Shown: positions 15,647-24,493, counted from the stretch's first letter. The stretch is 32,823 nt of DNA from Butyrivibrio sp. (GCA_017996845.1 JAGOGF010000019.1:1-32823), one strand, 5' to 3'. The notes: generated by a model not told the origin, from the sequence alone. Made by a program: numbers and translations.

Positions 15647-16549
15647 ATGACAATACGGATTATTTTGTGGTGCAGTATTATCTGGATTGCACCGCTGATC
15701 TGTCTGATGTTAAAAAAAGAAGCCAGAAACAAGACCAATATTGTTGCGGGAGTGACGATTCCAGAGGAAATGCTGGAAAATGATCTTGTAAGAGCGGAAT
15801 TAAGACGCTATAACAGACAGCAGAATCTGCTGTGTGTGATTCTGTTATTATTTGCGATCCCCGGCATTTTTATGGGGAACTTCGACACATCCATGACACT
15901 CTGGTGTATATGGTTATTGCCTTGTATTTTTTTACCTTATTTTTTGTTTGCACGCTGTCATACCGCGATGAAGAAAATCAAGTTGCAACAGGGTTGGGGA
16001 TTATCAAAAAACGGACAGGATGTTTGCACCGATGAAGATGACAAGTGGATCTGGGGACTTTTTTATTATGATCCGTCGAATTCTGATTTGCTTGTAAATG
16101 GCAGAATCGGTATCAATCTAACACTGAATATGGCGAGAACGGCAAGTAAGGTAATCATGGCGTTTACCGTTCTTTTGATGTTCGCGATTCCTTTTTTTAT
16201 TCCGGTTACGAATGCGATTCTGGACAAGCCGCCGGTAATATCTGCAGGTGATGGAACGGTTATGGCAGTCAGCGGGGGAACAAAATACGTTGTTTCCGCG
16301 GATAATATGAAATCGGTACAATTGCTGAATGAACTACCGGAACATCTGGTTCGTAATTTTGGAACAGGAATGGAAGATCTGTTGAAAGGACGTTTTTCAT
16401 CCGATATAACTGGCAAAGTGGAAGTTTGTCTTGATCCGACGCGTCCTCCCTTTCTGCTGATTACCACGAAAGATGGTAATACGTATCTTTTTGGATCGAG
16501 AGAACAGGGTAAAATAGAACAGATTTATACGGAACTGCAAAAGAGGTGA
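15647..16549 (+). CDS. Membrane protein with a DUF5808-like segment
   Basis: 300 residues. Membrane helices are at about 3-21, 61-78 and 83-101, then 168-190. Between them the block WIWGLFYYDPSNSDLLVNGR followed by GINLTLNMAR resembles the DUF5808 signature (WxxGxxYxNPxD...GxTLNfa) found in DUF1648/SdpI-like membrane proteins. The C-terminal soluble part (about 205-300) could be a PH-like fold. GGTGGAGG precedes the ATG. It sits 23 bp after the repeat-bearing membrane protein and just before a small gene, so all share an operon. Function is unknown. Confidence 0.7.
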   Translation: MTIRIILWCSIIWIAPLICLMLKKEARNKTNIVAGVTIPEEMLENDLVRAELRRYNRQQNLLCVILLLFAIPGIFMGNFDTSMTLWCIWLLPCIFLPYFLFARCHTAMKKIKLQQGWGLSKNGQDVCTDEDDKWIWGLFYYDPSNSDLLVNGRIGINLTLNMARTASKVIMAFTVLLMFAIPFFIPVTNAILDKPPVISAGDGTVMAVSGGTKYVVSADNMKSVQLLNELPEHLVRNFGTGMEDLLKGRFSSDITGKVEVCLDPTRPPFLLITTKDGNTYLFGSREQGKIEQIYTELQKR

Positions 16550-16554
16550 CAGAT

Positions 16555-16818
16555 ATGAACACTGAGCAAAATGTAAAGATGACCTATTCCAGCATCATAA
16601 TAGTGGAGGGAAAGCCGGCAGTAGCAGTTACTTTTGAACGTGGACAGGATCTGGCAGAAGGGATGATCCCATCTGGCAGGATACGTAAGAATAATGGGTT
16701 CTCGGAGGAAGAAGCAGAGCAGCTTTCAGCATATCTGATACAAAACAAGGAAGAGATCATGCGAGAAGCAAAGAAGATATCATCACTGAAACATCTGTTT
16801 TCAGAGAAAAAGAAATGA
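16555..16818 (+). CDS. Small protein of unknown function (87 aa)
   Basis: Hydrophilic 87-residue protein, not recognised. An N-terminal hydrophobic strand pattern (SSIIIVEGKPAVAVTFERG) is followed by an acidic helix-prone middle and a Lys-rich end (FSEKKK). The frame also has a GTG at 16546 overlapping the previous stop, but ATG 16555 is preferred because AAGAGGTGA lies 6 bases before it. It stands between the membrane proteins and the GNAT gene in a tightly packed run, which supports it being real. Confidence 0.65.
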   Translation: MNTEQNVKMTYSSIIIVEGKPAVAVTFERGQDLAEGMIPSGRIRKNNGFSEEEAEQLSAYLIQNKEEIMREAKKISSLKHLFSEKKK

Positions 16819-16822
16819 AGGG

Positions 16823-17755
16823 ATGGAAAACGTTTTGGAACAGCAATATGAATATTGTGCAAATATAAGAGATCAAAAGGAACTTCGTGACGGTTTTAAT
16901 GAACTGACGAGGAAAATATTCAGTTTTGATTTTACAACGTGGTATCAGATGGGGCAATGGAATAAATACAAGTATATTCCACATGTACTGATCTGCAACG
17001 ATAAAGTGGTATCCAATGTATCGGTTAATGTTATGCATTTTTACGTAAATGGACACACCAGAAATTATATACAGCTGGGAACGGTTATGACTGATCCGGA
17101 ATATCGTGGACAGGGATTTAACCGGTATCTGATGGAAGCAGTTCTGGAAGAATATTCAGAAAAAGTAGATGGAATCTACCTCTTTGGAAATGACAGCGTT
17201 CTGGATTATTATCCCAAATTCGGCTTTCGTGCTGTGCAGGAGCATTCTTTTGGGATTACAGATGATTCTGAGAAATGGCAGAAGACAGAACCATATGCTT
17301 TGAAAAAGCTAGATATGCAGAATAAAGATATCTTTGCAGGCTGGTACGATACAATGGTAAGATCAGACCGGTCAGAGGGAGATAAGAATCCGGAAGATGC
17401 TTTTTATATGTTCGATAACGTGGGACTATATGAATTCTGGCTAAATAATGGATATGGAGATAAAGTATATTATATTCCGGAAACTGACTCCTATGTCATT
17501 GCAGATGTAAAAGATGCGAAACTGACAGTTTATCAGACTTTTGGCAATTGTGAGATTGATATTTTCAGATTGAAGGATTTTTTTGCACAAAGTACTTCCG
17601 TATCAGAAATTGAACTGGGATATACGCCGGTTCGAAAGGATATCTATACCGTAAAAGCGCATAAAGAAGCAGATTGCACACTTTTTGTAATCGGAGATAA
17701 ATTAAACGAGTTGGAAGCAAAAAAATGCATGTTTCCGATATTATCCCATGCGTGA
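16823..17755 (+). CDS. GNAT family N-acetyltransferase
   Basis: Transfers an acetyl group from acetyl-CoA to an unknown acceptor; 310 residues, longer than a single GNAT domain. Motif A, which binds CoA pyrophosphate, is EYRGQGFNRYLM at 93-104. A second conserved block, DSVLDYYPKFGF, is at 124-135. The C-terminal ~150 residues look like an extra domain, as in Eis-like or two-domain GNATs. The start lies 4 bp after the previous stop with AAGGG directly abutting it, so initiation may depend on re-starting ribosomes. Substrate cannot be told. Confidence 0.85.
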   Translation: MENVLEQQYEYCANIRDQKELRDGFNELTRKIFSFDFTTWYQMGQWNKYKYIPHVLICNDKVVSNVSVNVMHFYVNGHTRNYIQLGTVMTDPEYRGQGFNRYLMEAVLEEYSEKVDGIYLFGNDSVLDYYPKFGFRAVQEHSFGITDDSEKWQKTEPYALKKLDMQNKDIFAGWYDTMVRSDRSEGDKNPEDAFYMFDNVGLYEFWLNNGYGDKVYYIPETDSYVIADVKDAKLTVYQTFGNCEIDIFRLKDFFAQSTSVSEIELGYTPVRKDIYTVKAHKEADCTLFVIGDKLNELEAKKCMFPILSHA

Positions 17756-18840
17756 GAAAAATGGAAATAAGAGCGGATTTTGAAAAGATTCTGAAACTGT
17801 CCAGAGAACTGGAAACCATCCGATTGCATCAGAAACCCGCAGATATGGTGCGGGAAGAATTTTGTCTGACAATGGAAATCGAGCATTCCTTACAGGAAGG
17901 AACATTTTCTTTCCCGGCAGCTGAGCAGACAGAAAAAAACAAACGTATTCTGATCAGGACACAGAATTATTTTTCTGCCAAGGTTCATTTGCAGGAAGAA
18001 GGACTTTATTTTCATTGTCATGATTTTGTTGAACTATTATATGTATACCGTGGCCATTGCAGGCAGTATCTGGAAAATCGGGAGTGTTATATGGAATTAC
18101 AGGAGGGAGATCTGTTCCTCCTCAATCAGAATGTGATACATGGGATTTCGCAGGATGAAAAGGATGCGGTTCTGATCAAAATAATTATTCCGGTTTCATT
18201 CTTACAAAATGTTTTTATTCAGAAACTGGATCATAAAAATGCAATCTATTCCTTTCTTTTAGAAGCCCGCGAAGCAGGCGCAGATAGGTATCACTATATT
18301 CATATGCATTGTGTCTCAGAAATGGTACAGGAACTGATGCTGCAGATGATGTGGGAATTTTATGCCAGGGATAAGGCATATGAGGAAGCGGAAAAAAATT
18401 ATCTGCAGCTTCTTTTTATCATGCTGACCAGAGAAAAGGGCAGTCTGGAGGAGTGTACCCATCCTGTGGCGAAGCATGCACAGAAAATCAGACAGATTAT
18501 TTCATATTTATATGAACACAGCGATACCATTACACTGAGCGAACTTGCACATAGATACGCTTATAATCCAAGCTACCTGAGCCGTATGATCAGATTGAAT
18601 TGTGGTATTCCTTTTCAGAAACTGCTTTGTGAATGCAGATTGGATAAGGCGGCTGAACTGCTTTTACGTTCCGGGGATTCCGTAGAGAAGATCGCAGGAC
18701 TTGTCGGATATGATAATCCGGTTCCCATATATCGCGGATTTCAAAACAAATATCATATGTCACCATCTGAATTTCGGAAACGCTGCGGAAATTATGCGGA
18801 ATCAGAAAAAGGTAAAATGGATATAGATAAGAGCAAATAA
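17725..18840 (+). CDS. AraC-family transcriptional regulator with cupin sensor domain
   Basis: 371 residues. A cupin-like N-terminal domain (FHCHDFVELLYVYRGHC and LQEGDLFLLNQNVIHGI) probably binds a ligand. The C-terminal ~100 residues form two helix-turn-helix units (ITLSELAHRYAYNPSYLSRM, then VEKIAGLVGYDNPVPIYRGF) ending in the AraC signature YHMSPSEFRKRCG. The start is uncertain: ATG 17725 has GGAAG 8 bases upstream and overlaps the GNAT gene by 31 bp, while ATG 17761 stands just after the GNAT stop with a poor site. It probably regulates the MATE pump gene directly downstream; that link is inferred. Confidence 0.88.
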   Translation: MHVSDIIPCVRKMEIRADFEKILKLSRELETIRLHQKPADMVREEFCLTMEIEHSLQEGTFSFPAAEQTEKNKRILIRTQNYFSAKVHLQEEGLYFHCHDFVELLYVYRGHCRQYLENRECYMELQEGDLFLLNQNVIHGISQDEKDAVLIKIIIPVSFLQNVFIQKLDHKNAIYSFLLEAREAGADRYHYIHMHCVSEMVQELMLQMMWEFYARDKAYEEAEKNYLQLLFIMLTREKGSLEECTHPVAKHAQKIRQIISYLYEHSDTITLSELAHRYAYNPSYLSRMIRLNCGIPFQKLLCECRLDKAAELLLRSGDSVEKIAGLVGYDNPVPIYRGFQNKYHMSPSEFRKRCGNYAESEKGKMDIDKSK

Positions 18841-18861
18841 CAGAATATGGTTTTGAAGACA

Positions 18862-18897
18862 CCCACCTGGTAGAATGAAGCAAATTCGAAAGGTGGG
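18862..18897 (+). promoter_or_regulatory. Inverted repeat covering the MATE gene ribosome binding site
   Basis: CCCACCT (18862-18868) is the exact complement of AGGTGGG (18891-18897), which is the Shine-Dalgarno 6 bases before ATG 18904. If the 22-base loop forms, the site is masked. The pairing is seen; control of pump synthesis is inferred. Confidence 0.45.
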
Positions 18898-18903
18898 ATC
18901 TTT

Positions 18904-20256
18904 ATGCCCCAAAAGCAATATGGGAATCGACTGGAAGAAAAAAATATCAGGAAACTGATATGGAGTATGTGCACGCAGACAACTTTATCAATTCTGCTTT
19001 ATAACATATATATGATTACGGATACGCTGTATGTTACCAGAGGGATAGGGAGTGTTGCAGGGGGTGCGATCGGAATATATATGCCCGCAGGGATGCTGAT
19101 AAACGGAATTACATCAACACTTGCAACCGGGAGCAGTTCTTGTATCTCGCGAAAACTGGGAGAACAGGATAGTGTAAACAGCAAGGCGATCATCGGATGT
19201 GCTGTCTGGGTGTGGATTTTGTGTGCTGCCTTGATTACAGCGGCAGGCATGGTCTTTTTGAATCCGATTCTTTTTCTTCTGGGATGTACCGGCGCAATAT
19301 ATCCGTATGCAGTGGTATATTGCAGAATCATGTTTGCAGGGACGATCCTTTCAACCGGGTTTTCAGGAATTATGCGGGCAGAAGGGGATATTGCATATGC
19401 AATGCAGCAGTGGTGCATACCGGTTATGATTAATATGCTGCTGGATCCGCTTTTTATATTTGTATTTCACTGGGGCATTGCTGGTGCGGCGTTTGCAACG
19501 GTGTTGGCGCAGTTTTATGCTGTTATAAACAGTATTTACTATTTCTTTTTTCGAAAGGCGACGCCCTGCCGGATTATGATCTGCGATATTAGGTGGAATC
19601 AGAAATCATTTCAGGAAATTATGAAAATAGGAATGCCATCACTTTTAAACAGCATCTGTCAGAGCCTGACGGGAACAATCGGTAATCAGATTCTGGGGCA
19701 GGTCGGGGGAGCACAGGCAATCAGCGTCTATACAGTTACTTCCCGGATACTGTCGCTTCTGGCAACACCTTATACCGGTATGATGCAGGGGATTCAGCCA
19801 ATACTGGGATACGACTATGGAAGAAAGCGGTGGGATCGGCTCGGACAGACCGTTCGGTATGCATTTCGGATTGCTGCAGGGTATGGCATTCTGATCTGGC
19901 TATGCAGTCAGATTATGACAGTACAGCTGCTGCAGATTTTCATGAAAGATCCCATGGTAGTTGCAAAAGGAGAATTTGCACTTCGCATATTAAGCACGGG
20001 TCTGCTGGTAGGCGGAGTTCTGCCGATTGTGCAGGCATGTTTTCAGGCATATGGTTTTGGAAAAAGGGTTTTACAGAGCGGAATGATCAGTATGCTTCTG
20101 ATAAAGCTTCCACTGATCCTTATTACCGGATATCTGAGACAGATTACCGCTGTTTGGACTGGGCTTGCGCTTGGCGATCTGCTGACTGCTTTTCTTGCAA
20201 TCGGAATGTATTCCCGGTATATAAGGAAAAACGTTTTTGAATCAAACAGGAAATGA
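18904..20256 (+). CDS. MATE family multidrug/cation efflux transporter
   Basis: 450 residues with about 12 membrane helices in two homologous bundles, the length and pattern of NorM/DinF-type MATE exporters that use Na+ or H+ gradients to expel drugs. Typical blocks are GAIGIYMPAGMLINGI, SGIMRAEGDIAYAM near residue 155 and GMMQGIQPILGYDYG in the second half. AGGTGGG gives the start. It follows an AraC-type regulator and precedes an APH-type kinase by 27 bp, which suggests a resistance or detoxification role. Substrate is unknown. Confidence 0.93.
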   Translation: MPQKQYGNRLEEKNIRKLIWSMCTQTTLSILLYNIYMITDTLYVTRGIGSVAGGAIGIYMPAGMLINGITSTLATGSSSCISRKLGEQDSVNSKAIIGCAVWVWILCAALITAAGMVFLNPILFLLGCTGAIYPYAVVYCRIMFAGTILSTGFSGIMRAEGDIAYAMQQWCIPVMINMLLDPLFIFVFHWGIAGAAFATVLAQFYAVINSIYYFFFRKATPCRIMICDIRWNQKSFQEIMKIGMPSLLNSICQSLTGTIGNQILGQVGGAQAISVYTVTSRILSLLATPYTGMMQGIQPILGYDYGRKRWDRLGQTVRYAFRIAAGYGILIWLCSQIMTVQLLQIFMKDPMVVAKGEFALRILSTGLLVGGVLPIVQACFQAYGFGKRVLQSGMISMLLIKLPLILITGYLRQITAVWTGLALGDLLTAFLAIGMYSRYIRKNVFESNRK

Positions 20257-20283
20257 TAATAAGGAAAACAAGGAGAAGAAGCA

Positions 20284-21258
20284 ATGGAAAGCATGACAAA
20301 AAACAGACAGGATAAGACAGTATTGGAACGGATGGCAGAAAAAGTCTTTGCACCTGTAGAAATGACAGGATACCAGGAACTGACCGAAGGCTATTATAAT
20401 GTGGCATATGCGCTCACATTAAGTGACGGACGTGAAGTTATTTTGAAGGTTGCACCTCGCCCGGACGTCAGAATTATGAGTTATGAACGAAACATTATGC
20501 GAAGTGAAGTGGATGCCATGCAGATGGTAGCGGATGATCCGGATATTCCGGCACCGAAGGTACTGGGATATGATGATTCCTGTTCCATTTGTGATTCTCC
20601 CTATTTTTTCATGGAGAAGCTTTCGGGAAGCAGTCTGAATGCTATTCGTGAAAAATTGTCGGAAGATGAAATCCGGCAAATATATATGCAGTCCGGAAAA
20701 ATTCTGCAAAAGGTGAATCAGATCAGATGCCCTGCTTTTGGATATCCGGGCCAGCCGATGTTTCAGGGAGATAACTGGTATTTGGTGTTTCGAAGGATGC
20801 TGGAAAAAGGGATTGCGGATGCAGAGGCAGGCAGGGTAGATCTGAAAATATCAGTTTCAGAACTTTGGAACATGCTGGAGAGAGACAAAAATTATTTTGA
20901 TGAAATAACGCAGCCGTATCTGGTTCACTGGGATTGCTGGGACGGAAATATTTTTACCGGGCATGGTAAAATTACGGGAATAATAGACTGGGAAAGATGC
21001 CTATGGGCAGATCCGCTTATGGAAGTTGGATTTCGGACCTTTCTCAGCAATACTGCTTTTATGGAAGGGTATGGGATGGAAAAACTTTCAGAAAGAGAGT
21101 ATCGACGTGCATTGTGGTACGATGTCTATATGATGATCCTTGTGTCACTGGAGTGTGAATATCGAAAATATGATACCATGGAAATGTATGATTATGCAGT
21201 CGGTGTGCTACAGAAACAGGTAAAAGAGTTACAGGAGGATTGTGTGAGCAAAGCCTGA
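20284..21258 (+). CDS. Aminoglycoside phosphotransferase (APH)/choline-kinase family protein
   Basis: Small-molecule kinase fold, 324 residues. ATP-binding Lys55 lies in EVILKVAP. The catalytic loop HWDCWDGN spans 215-222 with Asp217 as base and Asn222 for metal. The DFG-equivalent Asp235 lies in GIIDWERC. AAGGAG lies about 8 bases before ATG 20284. It sits 27 bp after the MATE gene and is followed by a terminator, so the two are probably one transcript. The sequence does not resemble a known aminoglycoside resistance allele, so the phospho-acceptor is open. Confidence 0.88.
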   Translation: MESMTKNRQDKTVLERMAEKVFAPVEMTGYQELTEGYYNVAYALTLSDGREVILKVAPRPDVRIMSYERNIMRSEVDAMQMVADDPDIPAPKVLGYDDSCSICDSPYFFMEKLSGSSLNAIREKLSEDEIRQIYMQSGKILQKVNQIRCPAFGYPGQPMFQGDNWYLVFRRMLEKGIADAEAGRVDLKISVSELWNMLERDKNYFDEITQPYLVHWDCWDGNIFTGHGKITGIIDWERCLWADPLMEVGFRTFLSNTAFMEGYGMEKLSEREYRRALWYDVYMMILVSLECEYRKYDTMEMYDYAVGVLQKQVKELQEDCVSKA

Positions 21259-21280
21259 ATCCGAATAGAACCGGAAGTTT

Positions 21281-21319
21281 AAAACAGCAGCCTTGATTTT
21301 CAGCCCGGGCTGCTGTTTT
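21281..21319 (+). terminator. Rho-independent terminator after the APH-family gene
   Basis: Perfect 12-bp stem 21281-21292/21308-21319 ending in TTTT, with a 15-base loop. The A-run on the 5' side makes it potentially bidirectional. Confidence 0.88.
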
Positions 21320-21334
21320 ATGCAGAAAAAAGCA

Positions 21335-21364
21335 TTGACAGCAGAATGTATGTTCGACTATTAT
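21335..21364 (+). promoter_or_regulatory. Promoter of the DUF3795 gene
   Basis: Perfect TTGACA (21335-21340), 18-bp spacer and TATTAT (21359-21364), just after the terminator and about 40 bp before the gene. Confidence 0.7.
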
Positions 21365-21404
21365 ATACATAATATATCAGCAGGATAAATGGAAGGGGTA
21401 AAGG

Positions 21405-21779
21405 ATGAAAAGAGAACTTGGGATTGCAAGATGCGGACTGGCATGTTGTCTGTGTACGGAGAATGACAGTTGTGGGGGATGTGATTCAGGGAACTGCAAA
21501 GGAACAGAGAACTGTGAAAACAGGCAATGCTCGATGCAGAAGCAGATCAGTCATTGTTATGATTGCGCGCTAGAATGCAGGAAGGGACTCCTTTGTAAAA
21601 TCAAGCCCTATGCATTTAATCTGTTTGTAAAAAGATATGGGGAAAAAGAACTTTTGGATTGCCTGGAAAGAAATGAAGAGAACGGAATCGTATATCACAG
21701 AAGTGGAATTACGGGAGATTATGATGATTTTGATGATGCGGAAAAGTTGATCGCATTCATCCGGACAGGAAAAAGATAG
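21405..21779 (+). CDS. DUF3795 domain cysteine-rich protein
   Basis: 124 residues with 14 cysteines in the first 66, in the DUF3795 order: CGLACCLC, then SCGGC, then CSMQKQISHCYDC and CRKGLLCK. The pattern suggests bound zinc or an Fe-S cluster. The second half is a small helical part (YGEKELLDCLERNEENG). GGAAGGGGTAAAGG precedes the ATG. A longer relative with two such units lies at 26933. The family has no assigned function. Confidence 0.88.
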   Translation: MKRELGIARCGLACCLCTENDSCGGCDSGNCKGTENCENRQCSMQKQISHCYDCALECRKGLLCKIKPYAFNLFVKRYGEKELLDCLERNEENGIVYHRSGITGDYDDFDDAEKLIAFIRTGKR

Positions 21780-21800
21780 AAGCAGAGGAAGAAAGTGCAA

Positions 21801-22565
21801 ATGGAAAATGAAATTCCAGATTATATAAATATTACACCGGAAAATATAGCAAATGAGCATTTGTGCTGTATTATACGAAGTAAGAAAAAACATCCCGGCG
21901 TGGAAGCCAAAAGGGCATGGCTGACCGAGAGACTTGCAGAAGGTCATGTTTTCCGGAAACGGAATGTGAAGGCTACTGCTTTTATTGAATATGCACCGCT
22001 TGAGAAAGCATGGGTTCCGGTAAAAGGAGATAATTTCTATTATATTTACTGTCTTTGGACTGATGGAGAATGCAGGGGAAAAGGTTACGGAAAAGAACTG
22101 ATGGAGTATTGCATTTCAGACGCAAGAACCGCAGGAAAGTCAGGAATCTGCATCCTTGGATCAAAAAAACAGAAAGCATGGCTGACAGATCAGGGTTTTG
22201 CAAAAAAATACGGATTCAGGGTAGTGGATACAACAGAAACAGGCTATGAACTGCTTGCGCTGTCTTTTGATGGGACCAGACCGGAGTTTACGCAGAAGGC
22301 CAAAATTTCCCGGATAGAAAGTGAGGAACTGACCATTTATTATGATATGCAGTGTCCCTATGTGTCGCAGAGTATGGATGGAATACAGAAATACTGTAAT
22401 GATAATCAGGTTCCCGTATCCTTCATTCCAATCGATACATTGGAAAAAGCCAAGGATTTGCCGGGTGTTTTTAATAACTGGGCGGTTTTTTACAAAGGCA
22501 GATTTGAAACGGTGAATCTGGTTGGAGGCAGCAGTCTGGAACGGATTCTGCGAAAAAACAGATAA
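21801..22565 (+). CDS. GNAT acetyltransferase with YoaP-type C-terminal domain
   Basis: 254 residues. The N-terminal GNAT domain has acetyl-CoA motif CRGKGYGKELM at 91-101. The C-terminal part (about 175-254) matches the thioredoxin-like YoaP domain: YYDMQCPYVSQSMDGI, PIDTLEKAKDLPGVF and WAVFYKGRF. A GTG at 21795 is in frame, but ATG 21801 with GAGGAAG 9 bases upstream is preferred. It lies 21 bp after the DUF3795 gene. GNAT-YoaP proteins are known in Firmicutes but their acceptor is not established. Confidence 0.87.
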   Translation: MENEIPDYINITPENIANEHLCCIIRSKKKHPGVEAKRAWLTERLAEGHVFRKRNVKATAFIEYAPLEKAWVPVKGDNFYYIYCLWTDGECRGKGYGKELMEYCISDARTAGKSGICILGSKKQKAWLTDQGFAKKYGFRVVDTTETGYELLALSFDGTRPEFTQKAKISRIESEELTIYYDMQCPYVSQSMDGIQKYCNDNQVPVSFIPIDTLEKAKDLPGVFNNWAVFYKGRFETVNLVGGSSLERILRKNR

Positions 22566-22583
22566 AAAACGGAGAAAAGATGT

Positions 22584-22760
22584 ATGTATGAACGAATGCT
22601 TGATCGAACAGAAAAACCGACAGAAACAGCTTTTATACATTATTGCGGAGAAGGAGGCTGGATTCATGATCGGGTTATTTCAGAGCAGCATCTGGATGAT
22701 GCAAAGAAACTGCTGCGCTGCAAAGTTCAGAAAAAAGTTATTACGGGGAGAAGAGAATGA
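22584..22760 (+). CDS. Small 58-residue protein, possible DUF3788 remnant
   Basis: An ORF of 58 codons between the YoaP-type gene and the MBL-Nudix gene. GGAG lies 9 bases before ATG 22584, and the stop overlaps the next start as ATGA (22757-22760), the pattern of translational coupling. The first ~22 residues (MYERMLDRTEKPTETAFIHY) resemble, from memory, the start of DUF3788 proteins. The rest (WIHDRVISEQHLDDAKKLL) does not, so it may be a shortened or rearranged remnant kept as a coupling leader. Coding status is supported by context only. Confidence 0.55.
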   Translation: MYERMLDRTEKPTETAFIHYCGEGGWIHDRVISEQHLDDAKKLLRCKVQKKVITGRRE

Positions 22761-24019
22761 CTGGTAACCGCATGAAAGTAAGCAGTATCAGTGATCACAT
22801 CTGGTTGTTGAATGATAACAATGAGGCAACCGGATATGTCGTTACAGGGAGTGACAGAGCGCTCGTCATTGATACAATGAACGGATATGAAGATGTAGCG
22901 GCAATTGCCAAATCAATCACCGCATTACCACTTACAGTTGTAAATACACATGGACATCCGGATCATATATATGGGAATATTTTTTTTGAGGAAGCTTATA
23001 TTAATCCCAGGGATATGGCCCTTGCAGCACATCATTATGCGCAGCCACCCTTTTTTGTTGACATAATGCAGAAAACAGGGAAGAAGCCGGCGGCGTTTTT
23101 GCCTGTACAGGAAGGAGATACCTTCGATCTGGGAGGGTTGGTGCTGGAAGTGTATGAACTTGCTGGACATACCCCAGGAGGGATCTTGCTGCTGGATAGA
23201 AAAGACAGAATCCTGTTCACAGGAGACAGCATAATTGAGCAGTGCTGGATGCAGATGGAAGAATCGCTGCCGATGGATATATTCGCGGCATCTTTATGCA
23301 AAATAGAAAAATTTCGGAATGCGTTTGATTATATTCTCTCGGGACATGCACAGGGGCTCATCGGTGCAGAAATTGTGGAAGCACAAAGATGTGCAGTAGA
23401 AGAGGTTGCAGCAGGAAAATGTGATGGTGACGAACCATATCACTGGTTTGACGGGTGTTGTATGGCACATCCGTTTCAGAATAATGTGGCAAGGAAAATT
23501 GTATATAAAATCTGGAAAGAACTGCAGCTTGATCGTAAGAACTATGATCCGAATGCGGAGGCAAACGGAAGTGTTTATCATCGCGTAGCTTGTAGGGGGA
23601 TCATTTGCCAAAATGGGAAATATTTAATGATTCGTTCTAAATACGGAGATTATAAATTCCCCGGAGGCGGATGGGAAAAAGGAGAAACCTATTTACAGAC
23701 TTTATTTCGTGAGGTGCAGGAGGAGACCGGTTACCATGTTATTGCAGAGAGCATCCGGGATGCCTATTTTGTAACGGAAAAGAGAAAAGGAGATCCCGAA
23801 GCACTTCTGATTATGAAAAATTTGTATTATTATTGTAATGTGGAAATGCAGGCAGGGAATCGAAATCTGGATGAATATGAAAAAGAATATGGATACGAAG
23901 TGGTTTGGACGGATTTGCAGGCAGCGGTGCAGGAAAATGAAAAGCTGGCAGAAAACGCGCTGACACCTTGGGCAGCGAGAGAAGCAATGATTATGAGAGA
24001 TTTGATGGAGAAGCAATAA
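22757..24019 (+). CDS. Metallo-beta-lactamase-fold hydrolase fused to a Nudix hydrolase
   Basis: 420 residues with two catalytic modules. The N-terminal MBL fold (about 5-250) has THGHPDH at 64-70 (His65, His67, Asp69, His70), His138 in AGHTPGG, Asp157 in FTGD and His197 in SGHAQG, a full metal set. The C-terminal Nudix domain (about 272-415) has a complete Nudix box from G304 to Y326 with REVQEETGY at the end. GGGGAG lies 6 bases before ATG 22757. Typical relatives are separate proteins of about 250 and 155 residues. The join around residue 252-265 (WKELQLDRKNYDP) has no extra linker. Substrates are unknown; the Nudix part should cleave a nucleoside-diphosphate-linked compound. Confidence 0.9.
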   Translation: MTGNRMKVSSISDHIWLLNDNNEATGYVVTGSDRALVIDTMNGYEDVAAIAKSITALPLTVVNTHGHPDHIYGNIFFEEAYINPRDMALAAHHYAQPPFFVDIMQKTGKKPAAFLPVQEGDTFDLGGLVLEVYELAGHTPGGILLLDRKDRILFTGDSIIEQCWMQMEESLPMDIFAASLCKIEKFRNAFDYILSGHAQGLIGAEIVEAQRCAVEEVAAGKCDGDEPYHWFDGCCMAHPFQNNVARKIVYKIWKELQLDRKNYDPNAEANGSVYHRVACRGIICQNGKYLMIRSKYGDYKFPGGGWEKGETYLQTLFREVQEETGYHVIAESIRDAYFVTEKRKGDPEALLIMKNLYYYCNVEMQAGNRNLDEYEKEYGYEVVWTDLQAAVQENEKLAENALTPWAAREAMIMRDLMEKQ

Positions 24020-24493
24020 ATGGATAATAATGTGATCAGAACAAAGCGTATGATACTGTATCCACTGACGGAAAACGAGATGGAAGCAGTGATCAGCAGA
24101 GAAACAGATAAAGAGATGAAGCAGGCATATTCAGAAATGCTGGCAGGCTGTATAGCAAAACCGGAGCAGAGAATATGGTATGCTATCTGGAATATGCAGT
24201 TAAATGATGGCAGTGATATCATTATCGGAGATTATGCATTCAAAGGTCTGGATGAAAACGGAATGATTGAAATCGGATATGGTATAAAAGAACAGTATGA
24301 AAGTAAAGGCTATATGACAGAGGCGGTAACAGCAGCTGTAGAGTGGGCAAGGATGCAGCCTGGCGTTAAAAAAGTGGAAGCGGAGACAGATCCGGACAAT
24401 AAAGCTTCACAAAGAGTATTGCAAAAAGCGGGATTTATACCAAATGGTGTAATGGGAAAAGAGGGGCCGAGATTTTATTATGCGCAAGAGTAA
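24020..24493 (+). CDS. GNAT family acetyltransferase (RimJ/RimL-like)
   Basis: 157 residues, single GNAT domain of the RimJ/RimL type. It starts IRTKRMILYPLTENEME, has the acetyl-CoA site ESKGYMTEA at 94-102 and the typical NKASQRVLQKAGFIPNG near the end. The ATG directly abuts the stop of the MBL-Nudix gene, and its 3' end overlaps the next gene by 14 bp, so it belongs to the same transcript. Confidence 0.9.
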   Translation: MDNNVIRTKRMILYPLTENEMEAVISRETDKEMKQAYSEMLAGCIAKPEQRIWYAIWNMQLNDGSDIIIGDYAFKGLDENGMIEIGYGIKEQYESKGYMTEAVTAAVEWARMQPGVKKVEAETDPDNKASQRVLQKAGFIPNGVMGKEGPRFYYAQE

